Part shown: positions 1 to 5,688 of the stretch, one piece after another
How the letters are laid out: each line of letters opens with the position of its first letter
How positions within the stretch are numbered: the stretch's first letter is position 1
DNA from: Candidatus Latescibacterota bacterium
GTDB taxonomy: Bacteria; Latescibacterota; MVCY01; DTYK01
Direction: 5' to 3'
NCBI GenBank assembly: GCA_012961925.1
Contig: DTYK01000238.1
Span: forward strand, 1-6,366
DNA: 6,366 nucleotides
Notes under the pieces: model-generated
The model's input: only the letters and a program-made list of their open reading frames with translations
The model's database searches: none
Told to the model about the DNA's origin: nothing
Program-made: the position numbers and the translations under genes

Positions 1-875
1 TTATCACGGTAACGAAAATCCCCGGTTCCTTCGCTCCTCGATAGGGAAAGTAAGATCGATCCCGACTTCCATTTGTGTTGTAGTTCAGTGCCCACCTCGA
101 GGCCTCCAAAGGATCCGGCCCCGACCCACGCCTCAACTTGCCCCGCCTTCACATCTTTTGTGATGATGTTGACGATACCTCCAACGGCATCTGCGCCGTA
201 GAGGGCTGAATTTCCGCCACGTACCACCTCTATCCGCTCCACACCGTTAAGGGGCAGGTTGTCGAGATTCACCTCACCACTCTGGGCGTTGTTAACCCTC
301 ACCCCATCGACAAGGATCAGCACCTCTCCGGGGGAAGATCCTCGCAGTGAGAGGCTTACCGGGCCACTGATCCCTCCATAATCCCTTATGTCAACGCCCG
401 GAACCGAACTGATCAACTTGCCGACATTTGAAAGACCTGACCCTTCAATCCTCTTGGCCGATATCGTAGAGGCAAAGGATGGGACCTTGGCCGGGTTTGA
501 AGGCCTTCTCGTTGCTGACACCACGATCTGAGGCATATCCATGAGAAGAGGACGAAGGGTAAAGGAGACGGTTGTCTTCCGCCCTGGCGCGACCTTCACC
601 CTCTCCTGCCTTTCTTCCCTGTAACCTCTCATTGTAGCCCGGAGGATATGATAACCTGCAGGGACCCCTGTGATTATGAACCTCCCCTCAGCATCACACG
701 ACGCCCCCAGTCCGAGTCCCTGGACCACAATATGGGCACCGGGCAGGTACTCACCGGTGCTGGCATCTACAACCTTTCCAACAATTGTTCCTGATGTGTC
801 GGCACCTGCTAAATCACCGGCCAGAAATATTGCCGCCAATATGAGAGACAAACAATACATGTTTGGCCTTTTCAT
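1..875 (-). CDS. TonB-dependent outer-membrane receptor, probable cobalamin receptor (C-terminus outside window)
   Basis: This is an outer-membrane gated channel that, powered by TonB-ExbBD, would bring cobalamin into the periplasm. I translated 291 codons from ATG at 875; the frame stays open to the window edge, so only the N-terminal part is present. Residues 1-25 form a signal peptide, with likely cleavage after the A-G-A at 23-25. Residues about 29-108 form a carboxypeptidase-like regulatory domain (a beta-sandwich with the pattern GKVVDASTGEYLPGA and a GVPAGYH turn). A TonB-box-like stretch PQIVVSATR lies at 115-123. The plug domain spans about 130-240, including SVPGVDIRD, LILVDGVRVN, IEVVRGGNSALYGADAVGG and VNIIT. 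Barrel strands begin after about 245. The start overlaps the btuD stop as ATGA, so translation is probably coupled. The cobalamin substrate is inferred from the B12 riboswitch and BtuFCD neighbours, not from the receptor itself. Confidence 0.93.
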   Translation of the reverse strand, partial: MKRPNMYCLSLILAAIFLAGDLAGADTSGTIVGKVVDASTGEYLPGAHIVVQGLGLGASCDAEGRFIITGVPAGYHILRATMRGYREERQERVKVAPGRKTTVSFTLRPLLMDMPQIVVSATRRPSNPAKVPSFASTISAKRIEGSGLSNVGKLISSVPGVDIRDYGGISGPVSLSLRGSSPGEVLILVDGVRVNNAQSGEVNLDNLPLNGVERIEVVRGGNSALYGADAVGGIVNIITKDVKAGQVEAWVGAGSFGGLEVGTELQHKWKSGSILLSLSRSEGTGDFRYRD

Positions 876-1681
876 CTCTTCCCCTGTACGAGACCGTGTA
901 GTTCTGATGGCATGAGCATCAGATTTGGTGACCCTGTAGCCGGATTCTTCCCTATAATTACTGGAGTCTGATATACATCCTCGATCACCTCCCTCCGTAG
1001 GATCTCGCCAGGTGTACCGATGGAGTGAATTCTGCCTTTGTCAAGGAGCATCAGTTTTGAACAGTATGCGGCTGCGAGGTTAAGATCATGGGAGACGGCC
1101 AGGATGGTCATCCCCTCGTCAGTGTTGAGGGATGCCAGCAGGTCGAATATCTCGACCTGGTGGTTTATGTCCAGATGGGTAGTAGGCTCGTCAAGGAGAA
1201 GGATGTGCGGCTCCTGAGCCAGTGCCCTGGCGATCACAGCCCGTTGTCTCTCACCCCCGCTCAGTTCATTTATAGAGCGGTCCCTCAATTGCCAGCACTC
1301 CGTGAACTCCATAGCCCGTCGGACCACATCAAGGTCGTGGGCGGTCTCAGCCTGAAATCCACGTAGATAAGGTGAGCGCCCCATCATAACTACTTCCAGA
1401 ACCGTGAAGTCAAAGGAGATGGTTGTATCCTGAGGCACCACGGCAAGCATGCGGGCCAGTTGCCTTCTCCGCCACCGCCGGATAGACCGGCCGCGAACCT
1501 TGATCTCACCGGAAAAATCCCTGAAGATCCCAGAAATGGATTTCAGAAGGGTTGACTTCCCCGACCCGTTTGGACCTATTATGCCGAGGAACTCTCCCTC
1601 CGCCACTTCCAGGTCGATCCCCTTCAGCACTGGATAGTCATCATAACAGACGAACAGCCTACTGATCTCTATATTTACCAT
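872..1681 (-). CDS. btuD: Cobalamin ABC transporter ATP-binding protein (BtuD/FepC family)
   Basis: This is the cytoplasmic ATPase that drives vitamin B12 import through BtuC. The 269-residue protein has every ABC hallmark: Walker A GPNGSGKST at 36-44, Q-loop glutamine at 84 in VVPQD, signature LSGGERQ at 140-146, Walker B ILLLDEP at 160-166, and the switch histidine at 198 in VSHDL. Its length fits the FepC/BtuD/HmuV subfamily of iron-siderophore and B12 importers. It starts 38 bases after the btuC stop, with only a weak GAGAAG as ribosome site. Its TGA stop overlaps the receptor ATG. Family assignment is certain. Cobalamin rather than heme or siderophore is inferred from the upstream cobalamin riboswitch, since this family shares motifs across substrates. 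Confidence 0.95.
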   Translation of the reverse strand: MVNIEISRLFVCYDDYPVLKGIDLEVAEGEFLGIIGPNGSGKSTLLKSISGIFRDFSGEIKVRGRSIRRWRRRQLARMLAVVPQDTTISFDFTVLEVVMMGRSPYLRGFQAETAHDLDVVRRAMEFTECWQLRDRSINELSGGERQRAVIARALAQEPHILLLDEPTTHLDINHQVEIFDLLASLNTDEGMTILAVSHDLNLAAAYCSKLMLLDKGRIHSIGTPGEILRREVIEDVYQTPVIIGKNPATGSPNLMLMPSELHGLVQGKR

Positions 1682-1719
1682 CGTCTTTTACTTCTCATTT
1701 CTATCTGCAAACACCATGC

Positions 1720-2763
1720 TCAGATATAACCTGGTCTTCGTGTTCGTAAAAGGTAGATGAAAAATGGTCCGCCAACGATTGCTGTTACAACGCCCACAGG
1801 GATCTCTATGGGGGCAACCGTCCGCGCCAGGGTGTCGGCAAGGATCAGAAATACTGCCCCTGAGAGGGCCGCTGCAGGAATCAGCGTCCGATGGTCAGGG
1901 CCACTCAGCATCCTGGTGGCATGAGGGACGATCAATCCCACGAAGCCGATAAGTCCACAGAGAGAAACGGCTGCTCCTATCATCAGCGAGACTATGAACA
2001 ACAGGAAGAGCCGGAACCGCTGGATGTCTATCCCCAATTGTGTAGCCGACTCCTCGCCAAGGGACAACGCATTCAGCTCTCTTGACCTCCACAGGAGTAA
2101 GATAGCACCCAGAAGGGTCAGTCCACCAGCGATCCAGAGCATCCAGATCGTCCGCTCTGAGAAGACATATCCGAGGTTTCCCATCAAAAGATAGACGATC
2201 TCGTGAAGCTCACGGTTAGAGATGGACATTAAAAGCATGATCACGGCTCCAAGGAAGAAGTTAACAATGACCCCAGCCAGCAGGAGTGTTTGACTTCTGA
2301 CACGTCCACCTATTCTCGCTACAATATATACAAGGATCATGGCCAACAGGGATCCGACAAATGAGACCGTCGGAATCACCAGTTGTCCAAAGGTACCTTT
2401 GCCTATTCCGAAGACGGTGACGAGGGCCGCACCGGCAACAGCCCCGCTGGAGACTCCTAATATATAAGGGTCGGCCAATGGGTTTCCAAGCACTGCCTGG
2501 AAGACCACGCCTGAGACCGATAGGGATGCCCCAGCTACAATAGCCAATATGATCCGCGGCAGCCTGATCCTGAGGATCACGTTCGAAACCCATTCGGGCG
2601 TTGTTGTTCTCTCGCCCAGGAAAACGCCAAGAACGTCGATCAGCGATGTCCTCGATGGGCCAATAGAAAGGGCTAAAAAGGCCCCGGCAATCACCGCAAT
2701 CAATAGCGACAGATTAACCGTCGCCCATCTTCTGTAGAATTTCTTCTGGTACTCGTATATCAT
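1720..2763 (-). CDS. btuC: Cobalamin ABC transporter permease (BtuC, FecCD family)
   Basis: This is an inner-membrane channel subunit, acting as a homodimer with BtuD and receiving B12 from BtuF. The 347 residues contain about ten hydrophobic segments, as expected for the FecCD/BtuC family. Family motifs are visible: RLPRIILAIVAGASL at 67-81, GNPLADPYILGVSSGA at 93-108, LLLAGVIVN in the middle, then LGEESATQLGID, a coupling-helix-type segment facing the ATPase. Near the end come GLIGFVGLIVPHATR and GPDHRTLIPAAAL, then IPVGVVTAIVGGPFFIYLL. The ATG at 2763 is preceded directly by an in-frame TGA two codons upstream, so no longer start exists. The ribosome site is poor (GAGAG abutting the ATG). 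It follows btuF after an unusually long gap of 122 bases for an operon of this kind. Confidence 0.95.
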   Translation of the reverse strand: MIYEYQKKFYRRWATVNLSLLIAVIAGAFLALSIGPSRTSLIDVLGVFLGERTTTPEWVSNVILRIRLPRIILAIVAGASLSVSGVVFQAVLGNPLADPYILGVSSGAVAGAALVTVFGIGKGTFGQLVIPTVSFVGSLLAMILVYIVARIGGRVRSQTLLLAGVIVNFFLGAVIMLLMSISNRELHEIVYLLMGNLGYVFSERTIWMLWIAGGLTLLGAILLLWRSRELNALSLGEESATQLGIDIQRFRLFLLFIVSLMIGAAVSLCGLIGFVGLIVPHATRMLSGPDHRTLIPAAALSGAVFLILADTLARTVAPIEIPVGVVTAIVGGPFFIYLLRTRRPGYI

Positions 2764-2885
2764 CTCTCAGCAGCCATGTGGTACAGTTTTGAAGTATTGC
2801 CCCTTCACGTTAATGCGGGTGATCCGACATGGGAAAACATATCTGCCGATTGAACAAGTCAAAGTTAGTGCTGTTGTTTCTGAGT

Positions 2886-3833
2886 TCATTCTGTGTTTTC
2901 AGAATCTGGGTTCACTATTTCAGGATAAAATCTCTTGAAGAGGTCTCTCGCCCCTTGACCCAGTCTGGGTCCGTAACGTATGATCATATCAACATCTATA
3001 TCGTCATAGACCCGTCCTGTCTGGATAGCAGTGATCCTGGCCCAGCCCAGCCTTCGGCCTACCTCGTCCCTTTTTATGCCAGGATGAGCGATGATGATTA
3101 CCTCGGGATCCTTCTGGATAATGACCTCCGGATTGATGGTACCATAAGGTAAGGGAAGATCGGCTATGTTATCCCCCCCTGCGACTTCAACCAGTTGCCC
3201 CACAAACGAGCTTTTGCCTGCCGTCCAGAAGGGATCCTGGGAGAGCTCGATGTAAACACGCCTCCGTTTGCCCCTTGGAATCTGGGAAACCAGACGTTTA
3301 AGCTGGGAAAACTCCCCCATCATCTTTTTCACCAGGAGAACGGATCGTTGCTCTTCACCAACTACTTTCCCTATCAGCTTTATCGCCTCATACACCTCTG
3401 GTAGATTAACGGGATGTACCGCTACAATTTTCAGCCCCAATGTCTCTGCCCTGGCCAACCGTTCGGTCTTCTGGGTTGGTGAGATGAAGACCACGTCAGG
3501 CCGGAGGCTGATGATCCGTTCCATACTGGGGTTGCTGAAATCTCCAACCTTCTCCTTCCCTTTCACCTCCGGAGGGAAGTTGTCGTATATTGTGACACCC
3601 ACAACCTTATCACCAGCACCGATGGCATAAAGGATCTCAGTCACAGCCGGGGAGAGAGAGACCACACGTTCTGCGGGCCTTTCAAATAATACCTCCCTTC
3701 CAAGTGCGTCATTGAGGGAGATACCGGCGTTGGAAGTGCTGGACCCCGACCCATCGTCCTTGCTGCAGCCGGAAAGAGACGTCGATAGGATTATGCACAG
3801 ACCGGCCAAGACCGAGGCTATGATGGATGACAT
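2886..3833 (-). CDS. btuF: Cobalamin-binding lipoprotein of the ABC importer (BtuF, periplasmic-binding family)
   Basis: This captures cobalamin in the periplasm and delivers it to BtuC. The 315-residue protein begins with a hydrophobic signal and a lipobox LSGC at 20-23, so it should be cleaved and lipid-modified at Cys23. A Ser/Gly/Asp-rich linker runs to about residue 37. The mature domain follows the class III (helical-backbone) binding-protein pattern: ERVVSLSPAVTEILYAIGAG at about 55-74, VGDFSNPSMERIISLRPDVVF at 96-116, a long bridging helix around 145-185, then a second lobe with DPFWTAGKSSFVGQLVEVAGG and PEVIIIAHPG. The end is IRYGPRLGQGARDLFKRFYPE. The ATG at 3833 is supported by GGGGAG nine bases upstream. 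It is the first gene behind the cobalamin riboswitch, which gives its substrate. Residue +2 after the lipid Cys is Ser, not Asp. Confidence 0.94.
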   Translation of the reverse strand: MSSIIASVLAGLCIILSTSLSGCSKDDGSGSSTSNAGISLNDALGREVLFERPAERVVSLSPAVTEILYAIGAGDKVVGVTIYDNFPPEVKGKEKVGDFSNPSMERIISLRPDVVFISPTQKTERLARAETLGLKIVAVHPVNLPEVYEAIKLIGKVVGEEQRSVLLVKKMMGEFSQLKRLVSQIPRGKRRRVYIELSQDPFWTAGKSSFVGQLVEVAGGDNIADLPLPYGTINPEVIIQKDPEVIIIAHPGIKRDEVGRRLGWARITAIQTGRVYDDIDVDMIIRYGPRLGQGARDLFKRFYPEIVNPDSENTE

Positions 3834-3842
3834 AACGCCGCA

Positions 3843-3848
3843 CTCCCC
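3843..3848 (-). promoter_or_regulatory. Ribosome binding site of btuF
   Basis: On the minus strand GGGGAG lies nine bases before the btuF ATG. It sits exactly at the gene-proximal end of the nearer leader repeat, and a similar GGAG motif recurs at the equivalent edge of the second repeat copy (about 3924-3927), where no start codon follows. Confidence 0.7.
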
Positions 3849-3927
3849 GTAGTTAATGCTTTAGCGTTTCAGCCTGCAGACTATATAGCACAGAGCTCCG
3901 GAGATGAAACCCTGAAGGGTTAACTCC
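3849..3927. repeat. Imperfect tandem repeat, copy 1 (btuF-proximal)
   Basis: This block resembles 3934-4017 at an offset of 85 to 90 bases. The outer blocks are well conserved: 28 bases from 3849 (GTAGTTAATGCTTT and onward) match copy 2 at 25 positions. The far end shares GGAGATG, CCCTGAAG and TTAAnTCC. The middle 20 to 25 bases have diverged. It contains a short hairpin AACCC-TGAA-GGGTT at 3908-3921. The repeat lies in the transcribed but untranslated leader of btuF, downstream of the riboswitch terminator. Its function is unknown. Confidence 0.75.
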
Positions 3928-3933
3928 TGAAGC

Positions 3934-4017
3934 GTAGTTAATGCTTTGGCATTTCATCCTGGCCAGGACAAGCCGCTGAGTCTATAGATCTGGAGATGGC
4001 CCCTGAAGCTTAATTCC
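3934..4017. repeat. Imperfect tandem repeat, copy 2 (terminator-proximal)
   Basis: Second copy of the leader repeat, ending directly against the A/U run of the riboswitch terminator (4018-4027). It keeps the GTAGTTAATGCTTT block at its start and GGAGATGG, CCCTGAAG and TTAATTCC at its far end. Its centre carries the perfect 12-base palindrome TCCTGGCCAGGA (3957-3968), which copy 1 lacks. I see no open reading frame or insertion-sequence hallmark in it. Confidence 0.75.
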
Positions 4018-4053
4018 AAAAAAAAAACCCCAACCCTTCGGAGAAGGACTGGG
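4018..4053 (-). terminator. Intrinsic terminator of the cobalamin riboswitch
   Basis: On the minus strand CCCAGTCCTT pairs with AAGGGTTGGG (positions 4053-4044 with 4038-4029), a ten-pair stem with two G-U pairs and a five-base loop CTCCG. One G and then ten consecutive T follow. It lies about 45 bases after the aptamer P1 helix and 185 bases before btuF, so it serves as premature termination (OFF) rather than the end of a gene. Confidence 0.9.
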
Positions 4054-4061
4054 ACAAAACC

Positions 4062-4095
4062 GTTCACCACCTTCCCGCGAAGGTTTTGCGTGAAC
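4062..4095 (-). promoter_or_regulatory. Expression-platform hairpin, possible P13 / antiterminator source
   Basis: Minus-strand GTTCAC (4095-4090) pairs with GTGAAC (4067-4062). Inside it ACCTTC (4084-4079) pairs with GAAGGT (4074-4069) around the loop GCGG. That loop region (CGCGGG when the closing pair opens) can pair with CCCGC in aptamer loop L5, the classic L5-L13 kissing contact. The same strand, CGGGAAGG (4077-4070), can instead pair with CCTTCTCCG (4047-4039) of the terminator with one bulged base. The pairings are read from sequence; the switching role is inferred. Confidence 0.6.
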
Positions 4096-4097
4096 CG

Positions 4098-4264
4098 GAT
4101 TCGGGTAGGTCTCCTGGCTTACGACTGACCGCTCCGGCCTTCCCATCCCGCTGTTACACAGGACAGTGGCCCTCAAGGGAGCAGCCGTTATCGTCGAACA
4201 CAGTGGCGGGGCCGCTGCCGTCTCTCACGGCATTCCCTTTTATGCCCTGAAGGGCACCCGAATC
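4098..4264 (-). promoter_or_regulatory. Cobalamin (adenosylcobalamin-type) riboswitch aptamer
   Basis: This RNA senses B12 compounds and controls the btuFCD-receptor operon in cis. Closing helix P1 is nine perfect pairs, GATTCGGGT (4264-4256) with ACCCGAATC (4106-4098). Next come a GCCC-TTCA-GGGC hairpin (4255-4244) and the conserved AAAAGGGAAT. The P3-like hairpin GCCGT-GAGAG-ACGGC follows (4231-4217), then the L5 segment CCCCGCCACTGT, GCCACTGT again in the P6 region, GGGATGGGAAGGCC, and the B12 box AAGCCAGGAGACCT (4120-4107). These match the Rfam-type cobalamin riboswitch consensus in order and spacing. Strand is set by the B12 box and agrees with btuF downstream. Confidence 0.96.
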
Positions 4265-4300
4265 GCCACTCATATTTATGTAGGTCAAAATCGAGCTTAC

Positions 4301-4329
4301 AATATATGACATTCTCGGTCAAAAGTCAA
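4301..4329 (-). promoter_or_regulatory. Sigma-70-type promoter of the btu operon
   Basis: On the minus strand TTGACT (4329-4324) and TATATT (4306-4301) are separated by exactly 17 bases. Transcription would begin near 4294, about 30 bases before the riboswitch P1 helix. No other comparably good pair was noticed upstream of the aptamer. Confidence 0.8.
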
Positions 4330-4412
4330 GCGCGCAACCTTTTTCTCCTGTACTTTTTGATAATTATTTGGAATATCGATTATTAGCTCTTATGAGAGGT
4401 GGAAGTTTTAGT

Positions 4413-4441
4413 TTGACAAAAAGGGAAAAATATAGTAAATT
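4413..4441 (+). promoter_or_regulatory. Probable promoter of the yicC-remA-gmk operon
   Basis: TTGACA (4413-4418), a perfect -35, is followed after 17 bases by TAAATT (4436-4441), a four-of-six -10. Transcription would start near 4448. This falls after the TTG at 4444 and supports translation from the later ATG at 4483. A closer TATAGT at 4431 has only 12 bases of spacing. A weaker pair, TTGATA (4357) and TATTAG (4381), is an alternative. Confidence 0.55.
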
Positions 4442-4464
4442 AATTGAAAGTTTTTATGCATGAG

Positions 4465-4473
4465 AGAGGGGGA
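4465..4473 (+). promoter_or_regulatory. Ribosome binding site that decides the yicC start
   Basis: The purine-rich AGAGGGGGA ends nine bases before the ATG at 4483. No such sequence precedes the upstream TTG (4444) or ATG (4456), so it points to 4483 as the start. Confidence 0.65.
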
Positions 4474-4482
4474 TTATCGCTT

Positions 4483-5361
4483 ATGGTCTTAAGCATGACG
4501 GGTTTCGGGAGAGGGGAGGTGGAGAGGGACAAATGCTCTGCCACTGTCGAGGTGCGATCTGTGAATGGCCGATTCCTCGAAGTGAACATTCACATGCCGG
4601 AGATGTTATCATCTCTTCAGCCAAAGGTAGTTGAGCTTGTTAAAGCCAGGGTTTCTCGAGGCAGGGTGAACGTAACGGTGGGCTGGAAAGGGGGTGATGG
4701 GCAGGGCCCTGTCGTTGATGTTGATATTGAACGGGCCAGAATTTACAGGGATAGCTTCCTGAAATTGAGAGATGAGCTGAAATTGACGGGTGAGGTTGAC
4801 ATCGGTCTCCTTTTGAACCTTCCGGATGTGTTGAGATATCAGACTGAGCCGCCTGACCCCGATCTTGCATGGAATTTGATTAGAGAGGCCTGTGAGTTAG
4901 CTATAAATGGCCTGCTTCAGATGCGTAGAGCTGAAGGCGAGAGGCTCTGTGAGGAGCTTAACGGACGAATCTGTGCCATAGAGGAGACCGTCAGCAGGAT
5001 AGAGGCGCTGATGCCCGATAGGGTTAAATGGGCAAAGGAAAAACTGAGGGAAAGGGTAGAGATTCTATTAGGGACCCATGAGATGGACGAACAACGACTT
5101 GCTACCGAGGTTGCTATTCTGGCCCAGAGGTGCGACGTTACCGAGGAGTGCGTCCGCCTTCATAGTCATAACAAAGAATTTTTAAAGATATTAGAAAAAG
5201 AGAATGCTGTTGGCAAGAGGCTCGTTTTTCTCCTTCAGGAGATGAACAGGGAGGTCAACACCATTGGGGCTAAGGCCGACGATGCTGTTATCTCCCACCT
5301 GGTTGTGGACCTGAAAGAGGAGATCGAGAAACTGAGGGAACAGGTGCAAAACATAGAATAA
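4483..5361 (+). CDS. yicC: YicC/YloC family endoribonuclease
   Basis: Members of this family (E. coli YicC, B. subtilis YloC) have been reported as RNA-cleaving enzymes linked to small-RNA turnover and stress survival. From ATG at 4483 the protein is 292 residues, typical for the family. The frame could be read from TTG at 4444, but the family begins with SMTGFGRGE, which here follows directly after MVL, and the ribosome site agrees. The N-terminal domain shows MTGFGRGE (5-12), EVRSVNGRFLEV (23-34) and SRGRVNVTV (58-66). A helical middle with a coiled-coil-like stretch spans about 140-200. The C-terminal domain has ATEVAILAQRCDVTEE (207-222), RLHSHNKEF (225-233), LLQEMNREVNTIGAKADD (250-267) and the highly conserved end LREQVQNIE. 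It heads the rightward cluster, 42 bases before the remA-like gene. Confidence 0.94.
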   Translation: MVLSMTGFGRGEVERDKCSATVEVRSVNGRFLEVNIHMPEMLSSLQPKVVELVKARVSRGRVNVTVGWKGGDGQGPVVDVDIERARIYRDSFLKLRDELKLTGEVDIGLLLNLPDVLRYQTEPPDPDLAWNLIREACELAINGLLQMRRAEGERLCEELNGRICAIEETVSRIEALMPDRVKWAKEKLRERVEILLGTHEMDEQRLATEVAILAQRCDVTEECVRLHSHNKEFLKILEKENAVGKRLVFLLQEMNREVNTIGAKADDAVISHLVVDLKEEIEKLREQVQNIE

Positions 5362-5389
5362 CCCCATAGCATCGCTATACCAAATATAC

Positions 5390-5395
5390 AGGAGG
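5390..5395 (+). promoter_or_regulatory. Ribosome binding site for the TTG start of the remA-like gene
   Basis: A perfect AGGAGG lies eight bases before TTG 5404. This fixes the rare start codon, because no ATG is available between the site and the conserved INIGFGN motif. Confidence 0.85.
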
Positions 5396-5403
5396 CGGCT
5401 CAG

Positions 5404-5670
5404 TTGATACCATCATTTATAAACATCGGATTCGGAAATGTGATAGCCAGAAAGAGGGTTATCGCGGTGGTTGGCCCTGACTCCATACCGGTCAGGAGGC
5501 TAAAGGAGGTAGCTAAAGAGGGAGGTAGACTGATAGATGCTTCCCATGGAAGGAGGACCAGGGCGGTAATAATTACCGACAGCAACCATGTGATTCTTTC
5601 AGCCGTTGGGGTGGAGACCATCACCCAGCGCCTTAACAGCGGGGAATATGTAGAGGAGACCGAGGCATAA
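5404..5670 (+). CDS. remA: RemA-like DNA-binding regulator (DUF370 family)
   Basis: Homologous to B. subtilis RemA, which forms oligomeric rings that bind DNA and activates biofilm-matrix and osmoprotection genes. The 88 residues match that family along the whole length: INIGFGNVIA at 6-15, VVGPDSIPVRRL at 22-33, GGRLIDASHGRRTRAVIITDSNHVILSAV at about 40-68, and ETITQRL at 71-77. Arg18, Arg50 and Arg51 are present; as I recall, the matching arginines contact DNA in RemA. Start codon is TTG with a strong ribosome site. It sits between yicC and gmk, its usual neighbourhood, and gmk follows after 18 bases in the same frame. What it regulates in a diderm cannot be told from this window. Confidence 0.93.
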   Translation: MIPSFINIGFGNVIARKRVIAVVGPDSIPVRRLKEVAKEGGRLIDASHGRRTRAVIITDSNHVILSAVGVETITQRLNSGEYVEETEA

Positions 5671-5688
5671 AGGGTCCAATGTTTTGCC

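Noticed and set aside
670..915. 81-codon plus-strand frame over the receptor start
   Set aside because: It is antisense to the signal peptide and regulatory domain of the receptor, which gives a coherent family match.
2829..3152. 107-codon plus-strand frame with a hydrophobic N-terminus, antisense to the btuF end
   Set aside because: The strong btuF frame accounts for the sequence; the remainder of this frame resembles no protein and lacks a ribosome site. It is an antisense shadow.
3849..4017. Tandem repeats as a CRISPR array or insertion-sequence ends
   Set aside because: There are only two imperfect direct copies without unique spacers, with no terminal inverted repeats and no transposase or cas gene nearby.
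3982..4176. 64-codon minus-strand reading frame
   Set aside because: It runs through the riboswitch 3' part and the terminator, matches no known family, and has no ribosome site; the RNA structures explain the sequence.
3910..4254. The same CCCTGAAGGG hairpin in repeat copy 1 (3910-3919) and in the riboswitch (4245-4254)
   Set aside because: I considered that the repeats might be decayed riboswitch copies, but the flanking bases do not align and no B12 box or GGGAAT core is present in the repeats; short UUCA-loop hairpins recur by chance.
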